Origin: Plotosus lineatus
Lineage: Eukaryota; Chordata; Actinopteri; Siluriformes; Plotosidae
Direction: 5' to 3'
NCBI GenBank assembly: GCA_024760905.1
Contig: CM045733.1
Coordinates: forward strand, 32,753,501-32,817,500
Length of the DNA stretch: 64,000 nt
The notes beneath the pieces are model-generated. The model was not told the DNA's origin. It did no database searches and was given only the letters and a program-made list of their open reading frames with translations. Both the position numbers and the translations under genes were made by a program. Below, piece after piece: positions 22,861 to 34,037 of this stretch (its first letter is position 1; each line of letters starts with the position of its first letter).

Positions 22861-23508
22861 TATTGCTTAATGTACTTCCTTAGTTGTTGTCTTTTGTGCA
22901 TTTTCTTGTCATAATTGCTGCTTAAGAAAGAGCTGCTAAACTGATTTTCATTGTTCATCAACAGTTCGCAATAAAGATCTCTTATCTTATTTTTCTATGT
23001 GGGGCTCCAAGTTTTGTTTCTCAGCTCATTCTAAGTGTATACATATGTGCCGTATTTTCACAGGACCAGTTGCAAAAGTTACAAGCATATCCTGTAGATA
23101 CATTTTGGGATTCATGGAGACTTCTTCCACATCAAACAATCTGCCCTCTGGCTGAATTTTGCTGGGGTAGCTGGTTCTGGAGAACTTTTAATTAATTTTT
23201 TTTTATTCAGATATGTTGCAAAAAAAAAACAATTCTGAGGAATATTATTTCTGTTTTGAACATTTATCGTTTTCTTAGCACTTGGATACACTTTACACCC
23301 AAAAGTACTGAACAGCCCTTTTCAAGTGTATTCATATTAGGTTCCCCCCCTTTTGGTTCTGCGACAGCCTTGTTTCTTCTGAACAGTTTTGTGAAGAACC
23401 ACATATGGTTTATGGTAAGACAAGAAGGTGACAATTTATAAATAAATATCCAAGAGTTCTTTTATGCATGCATAAAAACAAGATAATATAAAAGTGGATT
23501 TAATAGTA
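22861..23508. other. Interval with no recognised feature
   Basis: Contains an A run at 23221-23230 and a 'gcaataaagatctcttatctta' stretch at 22970-22990 that resembles an L2 3' end. Nothing longer could be supported. Confidence 0.35.
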
Positions 23509-24065
23509 CAGGTTAGCGAGAATAACCCCCCGTTATTCACGGGGGTTGCGTTCTACCCCTTCCCACGATTCCTGAAAATCCGTGAATTATTGATGCGGTT
23601 TAAAAACCCGATGTATGATATTACATGCGCTAAAATATCCTTCTGAAACACATTCTATAGACAGTCTTACTCATGAATACAGTAACAATGTAATAAAATG
23701 TAGTAATGATTCAGTAAAAACTTTTTAATTTTGTACTGTGATAATATTTATTCATGAATAAAGCGCTTAGGTTCCTTACCAGAAGCTAGAGAAGATGCAG
23801 GATGCTTGAGTGACATCATAGGGCTTAAATGATCATTAAAACACACTAAAAAATGTAAATTCAGAATTCAAGCAATCACGTTGATGACATGTGCGCGAAG
23901 GAGAGAAAAAAGAGGTGTACACATCATCTGCAACCAATCAACATGAGGGAGAAACAAACGCTCTCAGCCATTGGCTAAATTTGAATCACATGCCAGTAAC
24001 TTTCGGGTTTGCCGCTAATCCGTAAGTATGCGGGCGCTGAACCGTGAGTGAGCAAGGATCTACTG
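23509..24065. mobile_element. Tigger-like MITE, family C
   Basis: The right end reads gagcaaggatctactg|TA. The left (TA|caggttagcgagaataacc then ttattcacgggggttgcg) is an imperfect inverse of it. It contains no ORF. The 'attcacgggggttgcg' terminal style is common in fish Tigger relatives. Confidence 0.55.
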
Positions 24066-24069
24066 TATA

Positions 24070-25135
24070 CAGACACTCCCCAACTTACGTTTTAGTTCGG
24101 TTCTGGACGGCCGAACTTATGGTGAAAAAAAAGTAAGTTGTTACTGTATGTTCCAGTGACGTATGACGTTCATACTGTACTATAAATCCATAAATACCAT
24201 TACTGTATCTCATAAAACACCCCTAAATCAATTATTATAAACACAACATTGTAAAATAACATCAAATATATCAAATAATATCAACATTAATTTCAAATAA
24301 ATTAAATTCAAGCAAAATAATTGCAAATAGATAAATTTTAATCAAATTCACTCATCAAATATCAAATACAGTATCAAATATAACCTTGAACATTCTCTAT
24401 GTTGCGCTCTTTCTGCTTGTAAATAGTTCCGATGGTCGACAGTTGGTCACTTTACATGAAGCTGAGCCGACTCACTTTACATGAAGCTTTAAACAGCCAA
24501 TCAACACTTACAATATGTGAGGTGCTCCACCGAAAGTAGTTCACTTGCTTGTGCTTGAGACAAAGCGCGGGTTATCCGGACTTCTGGTCTTTCAAGTGAG
24601 CAAGGGCGCCGTTGAATACTCGTTTAGTACTCAGCCTGCACTGATGTGAATCACCAGCAGAGCGAAGAGTTCGCTTTCTTTTCTGGATTCGGGTTTTCAT
24701 TCATTTTACAACTCTCTTTGCTTAATTGAGTTTGCGTGGTAGATTGGCCGATATGAGCAGATAGTTAATTCAGTCTTGGGAAAACCAGAAATTCCGACAT
24801 ATGCCAGAAAACTTGCACCCTTGCTAGTAGGCTTACGCTTCTGACCAACCATATTTGCTTAGGGTTAGAAAAGTCCGCAAAACAGTGTAAACAAAGATCA
24901 CAGACAAGACGTCTTAACACAAGGGTAACATGCGGTGGACTGGGAAGAAGAAGGGCATGTTCAGTCTGTCATTTGTAAACAATGGACACAGCGTCATTAC
25001 ATCAGCGTCCTACGTGGGTACGTCTCGTACTACAGAGAGCAGGCTAAACTCAAAATTTGACATAATTTTTTTTTTGGGGAAAAAACCCCTTCAAAATAAA
25101 AAAAAATGTAAAACGAATGAACGTAAGTCGGGGTA
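24070..25135. mobile_element. Tigger-like element, family D, noncoding
   Basis: The left end TA|cagacactccccaacttacg is mirrored near the right by aacgtaagtcggggtat (25112-25136), so the last few right-end bases are lost. It starts two bases after family C ends. No transposase frame is visible. CpG-containing 'ggacggccgaac' follows the left end. Confidence 0.6.
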
Positions 25136-25236
25136 TATCTTCTCTATGAAGTAGCATCCACATTTATTTTAGTTGTTACTGAATATCGCATACTTTCACC
25201 CCATATTCAAGAACCTCTGTATTTATTGTGGCCCTG

Positions 25237-25378
25237 CCATCTTTGGGTTTTTGCTTGCTTTCAGTTTTGTTATTGCATTAGCTAAACAAAAGATCCCTTC
25301 ATGGACAAGCTATACATCACAGGCAGTCAGCACCAACTCAGTGACGGGCCACAGACACAGGACAGCCATTGAAATGAT
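25237..25378 (+). repeat. 142-bp direct repeat, left copy
   Basis: The sequence from ccatctttgggtttttgc to gccattgaaatgat recurs at 25654-25795 at roughly 95 percent identity by eye, with a SINE between the two copies. The function of the unit is unknown. Confidence 0.9.
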
Positions 25379-25653
25379 TGGGAGGTTGTGAGTTCAAATC
25401 CACCGAGGCCCTCACTGTGCTAAGACCCCTAGGCAAGGTCTCAACCACAAATGTGCCTCTGTTCACCCAGCAGTATAAATGGGTACCAGTAAAAATATAC
25501 TGGGAAGGTAACCTGCGATGGACTAGCATCCCATCCAGGAAGAGTTGAACTCCTAGTCGCTTCATGCTATGGAAACCGGGGATAAGCACTGGCCTGATGA
25601 GCCACGAGGCTCGGGTGTAAAAACCCAACAGACTCTACCTTACCTTTTACCTT
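25379..25653 (+). mobile_element. SINE-K, headless copy between direct repeats
   Basis: Starts at 'tgggaggttgtgagttcaaatcc' (a B-box-like sequence), then 'gacccctaggcaaggtctcaacc', 'cacccagcagtataaatggg', 'aggtaacctgcgatggactagc' and ends 'ctctaccttaccttttacc'. The same family in reverse lies at 27882-28187, where the head is complete. About 30 bp of head are missing here. Confidence 0.75.
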
Positions 25654-25795
25654 CCATCTTTGGGTTTTTGCTTGCTTTCAGTTTTGTTATTGCATTAGCT
25701 AAACATAAGAGCCATTCATGGACAAGCTATACATCACAGGCAGTCAGCACCAGATCAGTGATGGGCCACAGACACAGGACAGCCATTGAAATCAT
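25654..25795 (+). repeat. 142-bp direct repeat, right copy
   Basis: Second copy of 25237-25378. After it the sequence runs on into 'gtaccatgtgtatgaggctctgcc', which is not next to the left copy. Confidence 0.9.
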
Positions 25796-26023
25796 GTACC
25801 ATGTGTATGAGGCTCTGCCTAGGGGCTCCACTAATACATGGTGGTAACGTAAAACAAGCTAGTACAGGTACTCTGCAACAGACATCGTGTACATGACCTT
25901 AGGAGAATGCAGGTAGAGATGCACCTATTATGCCATATTCCTACTCTTTTTCACATTCATTACTTTTTACATAAGAATGACTTTTTTAAGTGATGAACCA
26001 CACACACGCACGCATGCACGCAT

Positions 26024-26030
<7 letters not shown>

Positions 26031-26108
<78 letters not shown>
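26031..26108. repeat. (AC)n microsatellite
   Basis: About 78 bp of nearly pure AC, preceded by a degenerate 'cacgcacgcatgcacgcatg' stretch. Confidence 0.97.
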
Positions 26109-26109
<1 letters not shown>

Positions 26110-26465
26110 TTACGGTGAAACTCATAAGCAGTATGCCAGTGTCAGCTGTTGTTCTTGTTTTTTGTTTTTCTTCAGAAAATCAACTTTAATTGCATGGTAC
26201 TTATTGCATTTAAGAAGAACCATGCAGTAATCATAGCCTTAAGTATTTTAGGCATTTTTGGTCCATATATAACTGGACAATTGAATGTTGAAACATAATT
26301 AATACTCTTGTCCACTTGTGTTTGGCTGCAGGCTTACCCCACATACAATCCAGTTAGGAAAACATCCTAAGCACATTTTAACAGTCACTGCCATGTATAA
26401 ACACAAAGAAAACTTTATGTGTGTATGTCCCCTGCTCTCTCTCTTTCTCTCTCTTTCTCTCTCAG

Positions 26466-26698
26466 GAAATTATCGGGGTGTACAATGTCAACCCCTGCTG
26501 GAACTCAAAGTACGGCCCCTCCGGATGGAGGCTGGGGCTGGGCAGTGGTGTTTGGAGCCTTCATCTCCATTGGCTTCTCCTATGCATTCCCCAAAGCAAT
26601 GACTGTTTTCTTTAAGGACATACAGAACATTTTTGATGCAACATACACCCAAGTTGCCTGGATCTCCTCCATCATGCTGGCGGTCATGTATGCTGGAG
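26466..26698 (+). CDS. slc16a7: slc16a7 first coding exon
   Basis: The acceptor is a long CT-rich tract ending ctctcag at 26465. The exon has 19 bp of 5' UTR, then ATG at 26485 with A at -3. Coding runs to G at 26698 before gtaaaag. It codes for residues 1-71 and the first base of 72 (N-terminus, TM1, start of TM2). This ATG is chosen because it is the first in the exon and gives the family-length N-terminus. Confidence 0.92.
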
Positions 26699-28889
26699 GT
26701 AAAAGTAATGGAGAGGAGTGCTTATGAAATCTAAAAGGAATATGGTCAATTCCGAGGAAAAACTTGTTTTCTTTTGTCCACAAGTATGTCTGCTTGTAAG
26801 CTAAAAGTGGTTTGTGTGTCACTTTTCAACAATTCGATGAACTGTAGTCAGTGTAAATATAAAATGTTAAATTGAAACATACACTCGATAATTTGGCCTA
26901 ATTTTCCATTTGAAGATATTTCTCAGAACAATATAGTATACATATAGTATATGACATAATGTCCTAAAGGTGAGGGAAGTAGTAGCCTGGTTGTAAATGG
27001 TCCTGGATCGCTGATCCTAAGCTTGGGGGTTCGAGTCCCACTTTCCACAAGGTTATCACTGTCCCCCCAGTGCAGCTAACTGGGTTATCAAAGGCCGGCC
27101 ATGTCTCTCACTGTATTTGGTGAGAGTTTCATGTAAAAGAACCATTGCTGACTTTTGTAAAGAGTAGCTGCAAAGCCGTCAGCGTGTTTCTGTCCCTTGC
27201 TAAAGGGTTGTGTCAGGAAAGGGCATCCGACTTAAAAACCTCTGCCAAATCAAACATGCGAATCAGATGATTCGCTGTGGCGATCCCTGAAAAAAGGGAA
27301 AAAGCCAAAAGGAAAAGAAGATATTGTCCTAAAGGTCTCACTTGTTGATGTTCAGTGGTTCTCCTCAAATGATTGACCCACTGGTAAATGTTTTCCAGCA
27401 ACAAGAATTACTCATGGGATTTAAGTCTCCAAAATATGGTTATATACAAGCAGTCAGGTATAACATTATGACTGCTGACAGGTGAAGTGAATAACACTGT
27501 ATATTGAATAACAATTTGATTGGACTCACGGTGGTGTAGTGCACGTCCACCTCACAGAAAGAAGGTCCTGGGTTCAATTCACAGCCAGGGCATTTCTGTG
27601 TGGAGTCAGCTTGTTCTCCCCGTGCTTTTGTGGGTTTCCTCTGGGTACTCTGGTTTCCTCCCAAAGCCGAAAAACATGCACTAATTGGATATTCAAAATC
27701 ACTCCTAGGTATATGTGTGAGTGTGAATGGTTGCGTGAGTAAACATCAAATTTTGATTGATTCCATTTATTTAAGTAAAAACGTGCCAAATCAACATCTG
27801 ATTGAAAACATCTCACTCTAGTATCTCCTTCAATCTGACTGCTAATCACAGAATATCACATACGTTTGCCACTCAGGTAGGTAGGTAAAGTCTGTTGGGT
27901 TTTTACACCCGAGCCTCGTGGCTCATCAGACTGGTGCTTATCCCCGGTTTCCATAGCGTGAAGCGACCAGGAGTCCAACTCCCCCTGGATGGGATGCTAG
28001 TCCATCGCAGGTTACCTTCCCAGTATATTTTACTGGTACCCATTTATACTGCTGGGTGAACAGAGGCACACTTGTGGTTGAGACCTTGCCTAGGGGTCTT
28101 AGCACAGTGAGGGCCTTGGTGGGATTCGAACTCACAACCTCCCAATCATGAGCACAGCACCTTAACCACTACACCACCGGCCCCATTTGCCACAGCAGAC
28201 GTAGGTAATAATGAATCATCTCCCTCGACAATTTTTAAATATTAATATTTTAAACATATTTATGACTGCCCATCACAGATGGTGCAGCCTTTTACAGAAG
28301 TTCTCTTTCCTTTGTTTGTTTCCAATCTGACAGTTTCAGCAGGCTGACTTAAAAAATATGTCACCTATCATCACAAAACATTCAGGATGTCTACTCAGAA
28401 GGCCCATCAAATTTTATTCTTGGATTCATCCAAAATGGGTGGCATCGCATACACAATAGCACATACTTTCATCGATTCAGGTAGCATATAAATATACATT
28501 TTCTTTAAACCTGTGCATTCATCTCTGAACAAAGAACTATGATATTATAAGCCTTTGAAGGCAGGGATCACTTGAGACACTGACTATCCCAGTTGCACAT
28601 ATCTGCAAATAATGAGATTCAGATTATATTTATACAGTATTGGGTAAATTGAGTAAAGCAGCAGTACATGTAATCTGAGCTCAAATGGCACACTTTTGTC
28701 AAGTGTCTTGTATGGGAAACTAGACTGAAAATATTTTCATACTTAGGAAAGTAAAGCACCATACTGTGTGGACAGTTGTTACATAGTTTACAGTTTACTG
28801 GCAAGATTGTCATGAGCAAGAGTGGCTCAGTGCTGTACTTGGAGAGCAAATGTGTGTTTGTTTGTTCTGATCCAACAAAGACACACACA

Positions 28890-28959
<70 letters not shown>

Positions 28960-31900
28960 GATTCGATGGTCTGGCGAGCTGTCCAGGGTGTATTCTGCCC
29001 TCTTCCAGAGTTGGCCCCCAATGACCCTAATTAGGATTAAGCAGTTCAGTAAATGGATGGATAGATTCTATAGAAACAGCTATAGAATGAATCCTATCAG
29101 TGAATAATATGTACAGTATTATCAATATTATACACAGTAGAATATAAATGTTGTACATAATGCAAGTGTATAACAGTGCACGCTGTTGCTATGTGGAGGA
29201 CAGTACAATTTTGTACAGTTTAATGGCAATAGGTAGGAACGATTTCCTGTATCGTTCAGTAAAGCATTTAGGTGATATCAGTATCTCACTGAACCTGCTC
29301 CTGTGATTGGTCGGCAGATTGTGAAGTTGGTGGGAGGTATTGTTCAATATTGTCTTTATTTTGGACAACATTCACCTTTCTGACATTACTGTTTTTCTGA
29401 TATATACATACATAATGTACCTAAACATTATACTTCGACTTTCCATTTTTGAAAACTATTATCAAATGGTGTTGACAGTGGGAGCATCTGGACTCCAGTG
29501 GTGTACTTTTATAATAGCATTCCTACTTCTTATGCAAAGTAAAGTGACATAGTTATGAATTTTCTGTTTGTTACAGGAGTCTCATCACCATTGGGTTTTA
29601 GAGACCAATTTTTTTTTTTCCATTCATGTTCTTGGTGCATTGATCTAGATTTGAGATTTGAAAGCATATCTTACTTGTTGTTCATACCTTTCTTGTTGTT
29701 CTGTCCCTTTTCAGGCCCTATAAGCAGTATCCTTGTAAACACATATGGCAGCCGGCCAGTGATGATAGGAGGTGGATTACTGTGTTCCATCAGCATGATT
29801 TCTGCCTCCTTTTGCAACAGTATCCTGCAGCTGTACATATGCATTGGAGTAATTGGGGGTGAGTGGACAATAATAAGTATACAATATAAATTATACCACA
29901 TTATATATGTATAACTACTCTTGTGGATTCCTGATCTGGTATATACGTTAAATACAATAATAAAAAATTAGATAGTAATGCATTACATGACAACCATGAG
30001 GATACTTAAGCCTTAATCTAAACTAAACAGTTCACTTCAACAAGTAATGAACCCTTAATTTATACTATACTGGGTAAATATCAGAGTTGAACTGTTTACT
30101 GGCTGACTGTAATTATGTTCTGCTTTAACTTCTTTCCCCCTCCCAAAGGTCTTGGTCTTGCATTCAACCTCCAGCCAGCTTTGACCATGATTGGGAAGTA
30201 CTTTTTCAAAAAGCGTCCCATTGCTAATGGCTTATCCATGGCAGGTAGTCCTGTCTTTTTAAGTACCCTAGCCCCCTTAAACCAGTACCTCATCAACGAG
30301 TATGGATGGAGAGGCAGTTTCCTGATTCTTGGGGGGATTTTACTCAACTGCTGCGTGGCCGGATCCCTTATGAGGCCACTTCTACAGCCTCCGACAAAGA
30401 AAGACACCAAAGATGATAAAGAGGCTCAAGTTGCTAAGACACTAAAGTCTACAGCATTTCAGAATATTAACAAATACCTCGACTTGAAACTCTTCAAACA
30501 TCGGGGATTCCTCATCTACCTGTCAGGAAGTGTCATAATGTTTATAGGTTTCTTTGCCCCCATTGTCTTTCTTTCTCCATATGCCAAAGACATTGGTGTA
30601 GATGAATACTCAGCAGCTGTCCTGCTGTCCATCTTTGCATTTGTGGACATGTTTACTCGTCCCTCAATGGGATTACTGGCCAATACAGCCTGGGTACGAC
30701 CACAGATCCAGTATTTCTATAGTTTTGCAATTCTCTGTAATGGTGTGTGCCACTTACTATGTCCTCTAGCTCAGGGCTACACTGGTCTGGTAGTGTATGC
30801 TGTTTTCTTTGGGTTTGCCTTTGGCATGGTGAGCTCTGTGCTCTTTGAGACACTCATGGACCTGGTAGGATCTCAGAGGTTCTCAAGTGCTGTGGGCCTC
30901 ACCACCATTGTGGAGTGTGCCCCTGTCCTTATTGGGCCACCTTTGGCAGGTAAGTCATTATAGGCTTTTGTTTGTTTATTTGCCAGAAATAAGACTATTT
31001 TATAATTATTTTACGGGCACCATCACACCCATATATGCTCGTTGAACATCTCATTCCAAAATCATGGTAAGCAGGTCTGGGGTGCAGTTGGTCCATTAGT
31101 TCATCCCATAGGCCTTATGTGGAGTTGGGGTCAAGGTACTGTGGAGGCCATTTGAGCTGGTCCACATTACTTGGGCAAACCAGCTGTTCCTGGATGCCAT
31201 GTTGGTTTTTGTTAAAGTGGAAAGGCAGTCTTAATTCTACAACATAGAAAAACATTCTATACTTCCAACTTTGTAACAATTTAGGGAAAACCAATACTAG
31301 TATATGGGTGTGATGGTCAGATGTTCACATACTGTTAGACTGCGGTAATGACACATTTATTCTTCTAGAAAATCTCCTGGATCTAGATTTTGATCCATAT
31401 GATCTAAAATCTAACGGAGTGTTCCTTTTCCACAACTCATGAAAATCTAAACATACATTTGCACGAAATTCTGCTAATAATCACAAACAACAAAGAAACA
31501 AGAAACTAACAAGATACGCTACTTTATGGAAGCAATTAGGATTTGAATCGACTGTATAAAGATGTTTATACCATTACACCCACACTGAGAGAAAAGTAGA
31601 AAATAAGTACTATTTTGCGTACAATTTTATCCATAAATGACAAAATACAATCATACTTAACTCAATAGATGCTTTAGCAATAACATTGTCTTCTGCCTGT
31701 TTTTTGTCTTATAGGAAAACTTTTGGATTGTACTAAAAGCTACAAGTACATGTACATATGCTGTGGATCTGTGGTCATTTTGGGCAGTATCTGGCTGTTC
31801 ATTGGAAACTACATTAACTACCATTTGCTGGAAAAAGAACGTAAGCAGGAAACGTACAACCACGTGAAACATGAAGAGTCTGTCAAGGAACCTGATTGCA

Positions 31901-31971
31901 CAGATGGACAGGTATCTGAGAAACGCTGTGGGACAAGGGACGAAGAGGTGCAGAGAGAAACGAATGTTTAA
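26485..31971 (+). CDS. slc16a7: Monocarboxylate transporter 2 (spliced gene, four coding exons)
   Basis: Proton-coupled plasma-membrane carrier for lactate, pyruvate and ketone bodies, of the SLC16 major-facilitator family with 12 helices. The joined exons code for 471 residues (human MCT2 is 478). Visible signatures: DGGWGW at residues 14-19 opening TM1, K37 in FPKAMTVFF, and [18 protein letters not shown] at 137-154. D286 and R290 in [11 protein letters not shown] match the TM8 Asp/Arg pair needed for transport in MCT1. The loop between TM6 and TM7 (about 199-222) is short and charged. MCT2 rather than MCT1 is chosen from [15 protein letters not shown] and the C-terminal RETNV, close to RETNI of mammalian MCT2. 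Family members need a basigin or embigin partner. Exon phases are all 1. No frame damage is seen. Confidence 0.95.
26972..27324 (+). mobile_element. SINE-R in slc16a7 intron, with 12-bp target duplication
   Basis: Full tail including gattcgctgtggcgatccctg and a gaaaagaaga end. The flanks tgtcctaaaggt at 26960-26971 and 27325-27336 are identical. The A-box part of the head is eroded (gtagtagcctggttgtaaatgg). Confidence 0.92.
27527..27735 (+). mobile_element. SINE-M, 3'-truncated, in slc16a7 intron
   Basis: Head and middle are present (cacggtggtgtagtgcacgtcc ... ggttcaattcacagcc ... gaaaaacatgcactaattgg). The tail is missing after 'gtgagtgtgaatggttgcg'. Confidence 0.75.
27882..28187 (-). mobile_element. 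SINE-K, full copy, in slc16a7 intron
   Basis: Antisense: tail 'ggtaggtaggtaaagtctg', core matching 25379-25653, and tRNA-like head ending 'ccttaaccactacaccaccgg' at 28162-28182. This copy defines the family head. Confidence 0.82.
28880..29068 (+). repeat. (AC)n microsatellite followed by a SINE-M tail
   Basis: AC tract 28880-28956, then 'gatggtctggcgagctgtccag ... ttaagcagttcagtaaatggatgg' to 29068. The microsatellite sits where the middle of the SINE should be (that region normally carries a GTGTGAGTGTG run), so it probably grew inside the SINE. Confidence 0.75.
29069..29714. other. slc16a7 intron, remainder
   Basis: The stretch 29185-29345 (gcaataggtaggaacgatttcctg ... attgtctttattttggac) resembles old transposon-derived sequence but I cannot classify it. 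The rest shows nothing recognisable apart from the polypyrimidine tract before exon 2. Confidence 0.3.
29715..29858 (+). CDS. slc16a7: slc16a7 second coding exon
   Basis: Acceptor ccttttcag at 29714; donor G|gtgagt at 29859. It is 144 bp, a length shared by the same exon in other SLC16A genes. It codes for residues 72-120 (PISSILVN...YICIGVIGG), covering TM2-TM4. Confidence 0.93.
30149..30949 (+). CDS. slc16a7: slc16a7 large third coding exon
   Basis: Acceptor ctcccaaag at 30148; donor G|gtaagt at 30950. It is 801 bp in one open frame, residues 120-387, TM4 to TM10, with the second SLC16 signature and the TM8 D/R pair. It holds most of the transport core. Confidence 0.95.
31021..31315. mobile_element. 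Tc1-type MITE in slc16a7 intron 3
   Basis: Exact inverted ends: catcacacccatata at 31021-31035 and tatatgggtgtgatg at 31301-31315. The interior 'tgaacatctcattccaaaatcatgg', 'ggtccattagttcatccc' and 'ccaactttgtaacaat' is recognisable as an internally deleted relative of a common fish Tc1-like element. Confidence 0.75.
31715..31971 (+). CDS. slc16a7: slc16a7 last coding exon
   Basis: Acceptor tcttatag at 31714. The frame opens [14 protein letters not shown], passes through the last helices ([13 protein letters not shown]) and ends in a polar cytoplasmic tail, with TAA at 31969-31971. The KLLD...YKYMY start matches MCT2 of mammals. Confidence 0.93.
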
Positions 31972-32690
31972 GCTTCCTCCAAATAAAATCTGGGCTGAAC
32001 CCCAGTCACAGGTTCACACCAAAAAGCAAACGTTTTCATGCGGGTTGGGGGGGATGCACCACATAACTGCCAAAGCAAATGCGATTGCTGTCAGGGGACC
32101 TGAAGAATTGTGTCTAGATAAAGCATATTTATGTGCAAGTAAAAAAAAAAAGATAAATAACAGAGTGTGAGAGTTGAATAGTTGAAATGTGTTTATTTAT
32201 TTAGGGCGTATTCGATAACAGATATAAATTACAGCAATATAAGTTAAATGTAAGTTAACAGCCATTCTGTTAATTATTGAACTCAGGAACTTTCTACCAA
32301 GTAAAACATTTCTGAAAACCCAAATATCTCCACTGAATTGAGAATGCTGGTATTTTATATTTGCTCAGAAATATGACAGGCATGAGCCAGCAACACTCCT
32401 GTGATCGAGAATCTGCGTAGTCAGAATAACATGACTGAATGTAAATATTTATGCATATGATATTAATTAGGGCCTTATAACACTTGTGACCGATATTCTG
32501 GTAAAAAAATATTCTGGTAAAGTTAAAAATCTCTGTTATATAGCCTTTAGTTTTCTTCTGCAGAAAATACAGGGGTATTATTTTATGGGGAGTGCTTTTA
32601 TTTATTTGTTTTTTTGTAAAAGTGCAAAAGTATTTACATATTTGGTATTGCCTTAAATGTAAATATGCAATAAACATCCTAAACCAGTAT
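31972..32690 (+). other. slc16a7: slc16a7 3' UTR with polyadenylation signal
   Basis: AATAAA at 32669-32674 with an AT-rich context is the best end signal. Closer matches (aaataaaatc at 31981) exist just after the stop and could give a very short UTR. The region is AT-rich with an attta-rich stretch at 32195-32206. The end point is inferred. Confidence 0.5.
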
Positions 32691-32882
32691 AGAGAGCTTC
32701 CTATATGATATGTGTAGAAATCACTATTTATTAATATGCTTAGTATTATTATTCAACTTGATTATTAGTAAATGTATACATGTTTATTATGTTTATATAA
32801 TACACGGTGGTAACTTGACTTAAGAGTGTCTTTAATAACGAATTTTCGGTGATACTTCAATCCCACCAAAAATCTGCCTTAA

Positions 32883-33691
32883 AGGGGACCTGTACCCAAA
32901 ATCTACAGCATTCAAAAAATATCCACTATACTTTATTATTAACTTTTATACATCGCGTGATGTCGGTAGTTTATTTATAAGTCCACATTTCTTCTATATG
33001 ACATTCCTTGCTCACGAAGGTTGAGCGCGCGGACATATTGGCTTCTTTTCACCGGGGTTAAAGGTAATCGTGACGTAACATCGTTGACAGTCGTATCGCC
33101 AATTGCAGAATGTCAGTATATTTTCCTCAAGCAATTCATGTTCTTTACAGCAATAGCACTCCTGATCGGTTTTTTGACGCACGCATTTTCCACAAGAGCA
33201 CCAAATATTTGCTGGTTGTTTGCTACGATTTTCCCGTGTAAGAGCTTCTACAGACTCTCCAATATCGTCCTCCGAGTCGTCACTTTCCTGGTTCGATTTC
33301 ACTAAATGTGGATTGTGTTTCTTCAGTGGTTCATTATAAATAACCTTCTCATCCTTCTATGACATTGTCTTCGTCCATGGTTTAAAAAAAAACTTCTATA
33401 ATGTCTGTTTTTTCCAAGTTTCCGTGAGCTTGTGTTGTATATGTCAGGTGTATAGCCTTATGTTCACATTGTAAACTCGCAGTTCTGATCGAGGCTTTGT
33501 CAACGATATGATGTCACTTCAAATGCGCCGTTTTAAAACTCCTGTGCTCTGAAGCTTGACGTTAGTGAAGCCCTTAAATCGCTTAAAGTTGGTTTGTGAG
33601 AGAATATAATAAACGCCTTATAGGTGTATTGTCACTAGTGATACACAATACATCAAATTAGGTATATAAGTGCTTTCACTACAGGTACCCT
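32883..33691 (-). mobile_element. Kolobok-like (TTAA) DNA element carrying a small ORF
   Basis: Flanked by TTAA at 32879-32882 and 33692-33695. The inverted ends are aggggacctgta at the left and tacaggtaccct at the right (complement agggtacctgta). TTAA|AGGGGACC ends are typical of fish Kolobok elements; piggyBac also uses TTAA but with other termini. It is 809 bp long, too short for a transposase, so it is nonautonomous. It contains the ORF described at 33012-33302. Confidence 0.7.
33012..33302 (-). pseudogene. Cysteine-rich ORF resembling the P2X7 C-terminal zinc 'ballast' domain
   Basis: Antisense frame with an acidic stretch (SDDSEDDIGESVEA) followed by WCSCGKCV and, 13 residues later, ECYCCKEHE. 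The W-C-x-C-G-x-C ... E-C-x-C-C-x-E pattern is that of the cysteine-rich intracellular domain of P2X7 receptors and of free-standing fish proteins that share it. The frame stays open upstream of 33302 to about 33353. A possible ATG at 33376-33378 lies one base out of frame (MDEDNVIEG), so the N-terminus has an indel. The second half of the usual domain is absent or replaced. It is likely a decayed captured gene piece. Confidence 0.45.
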
Positions 33692-33808
33692 TTAACCAAC
33701 GAGCAAATGTTTTTGATTTATGAGCTCTGCTGGGGAAATGGCTTTTCCGGGCTGATTAACCTCGTATTCTTCCGCGTTTATTCCTCCGTGGACTGAGAAC
33801 GCCTTGTG

Positions 33809-34037
33809 CAGTGCTTCTCAATTATTTTCTGTGATGTCCATATAGGAAGAAAAAAATACATTTCATGTCCCCCTACCAGTGCCCTGCACGCAACTATAAA
33901 TAGTGTTTACTGCACTTCATATCGTTTGCTTGGTGCTTTATTCCTCCCCATAGCATGACACGCCACTGCCAACTACTATAGCATGTTCCCCAGAGTCATA
34001 CGTGCCCCCCTGGCATCACACAGCGCCCCCCACATCA

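Noticed and set aside
26419..26484. In-frame extension of the slc16a7 N-terminus to 26419
   Set aside because: It is the polypyrimidine tract of the splice acceptor; the exon starts at 26466 and the ATG at 26485 gives the family N-terminus.
26485..31971. Assignment of the transporter as MCT1 (slc16a1)
   Set aside because: Diagnostic stretches ([19 protein letters not shown]...YKYMY, RETNV end) fit MCT2 better; a phylogeny would settle it.
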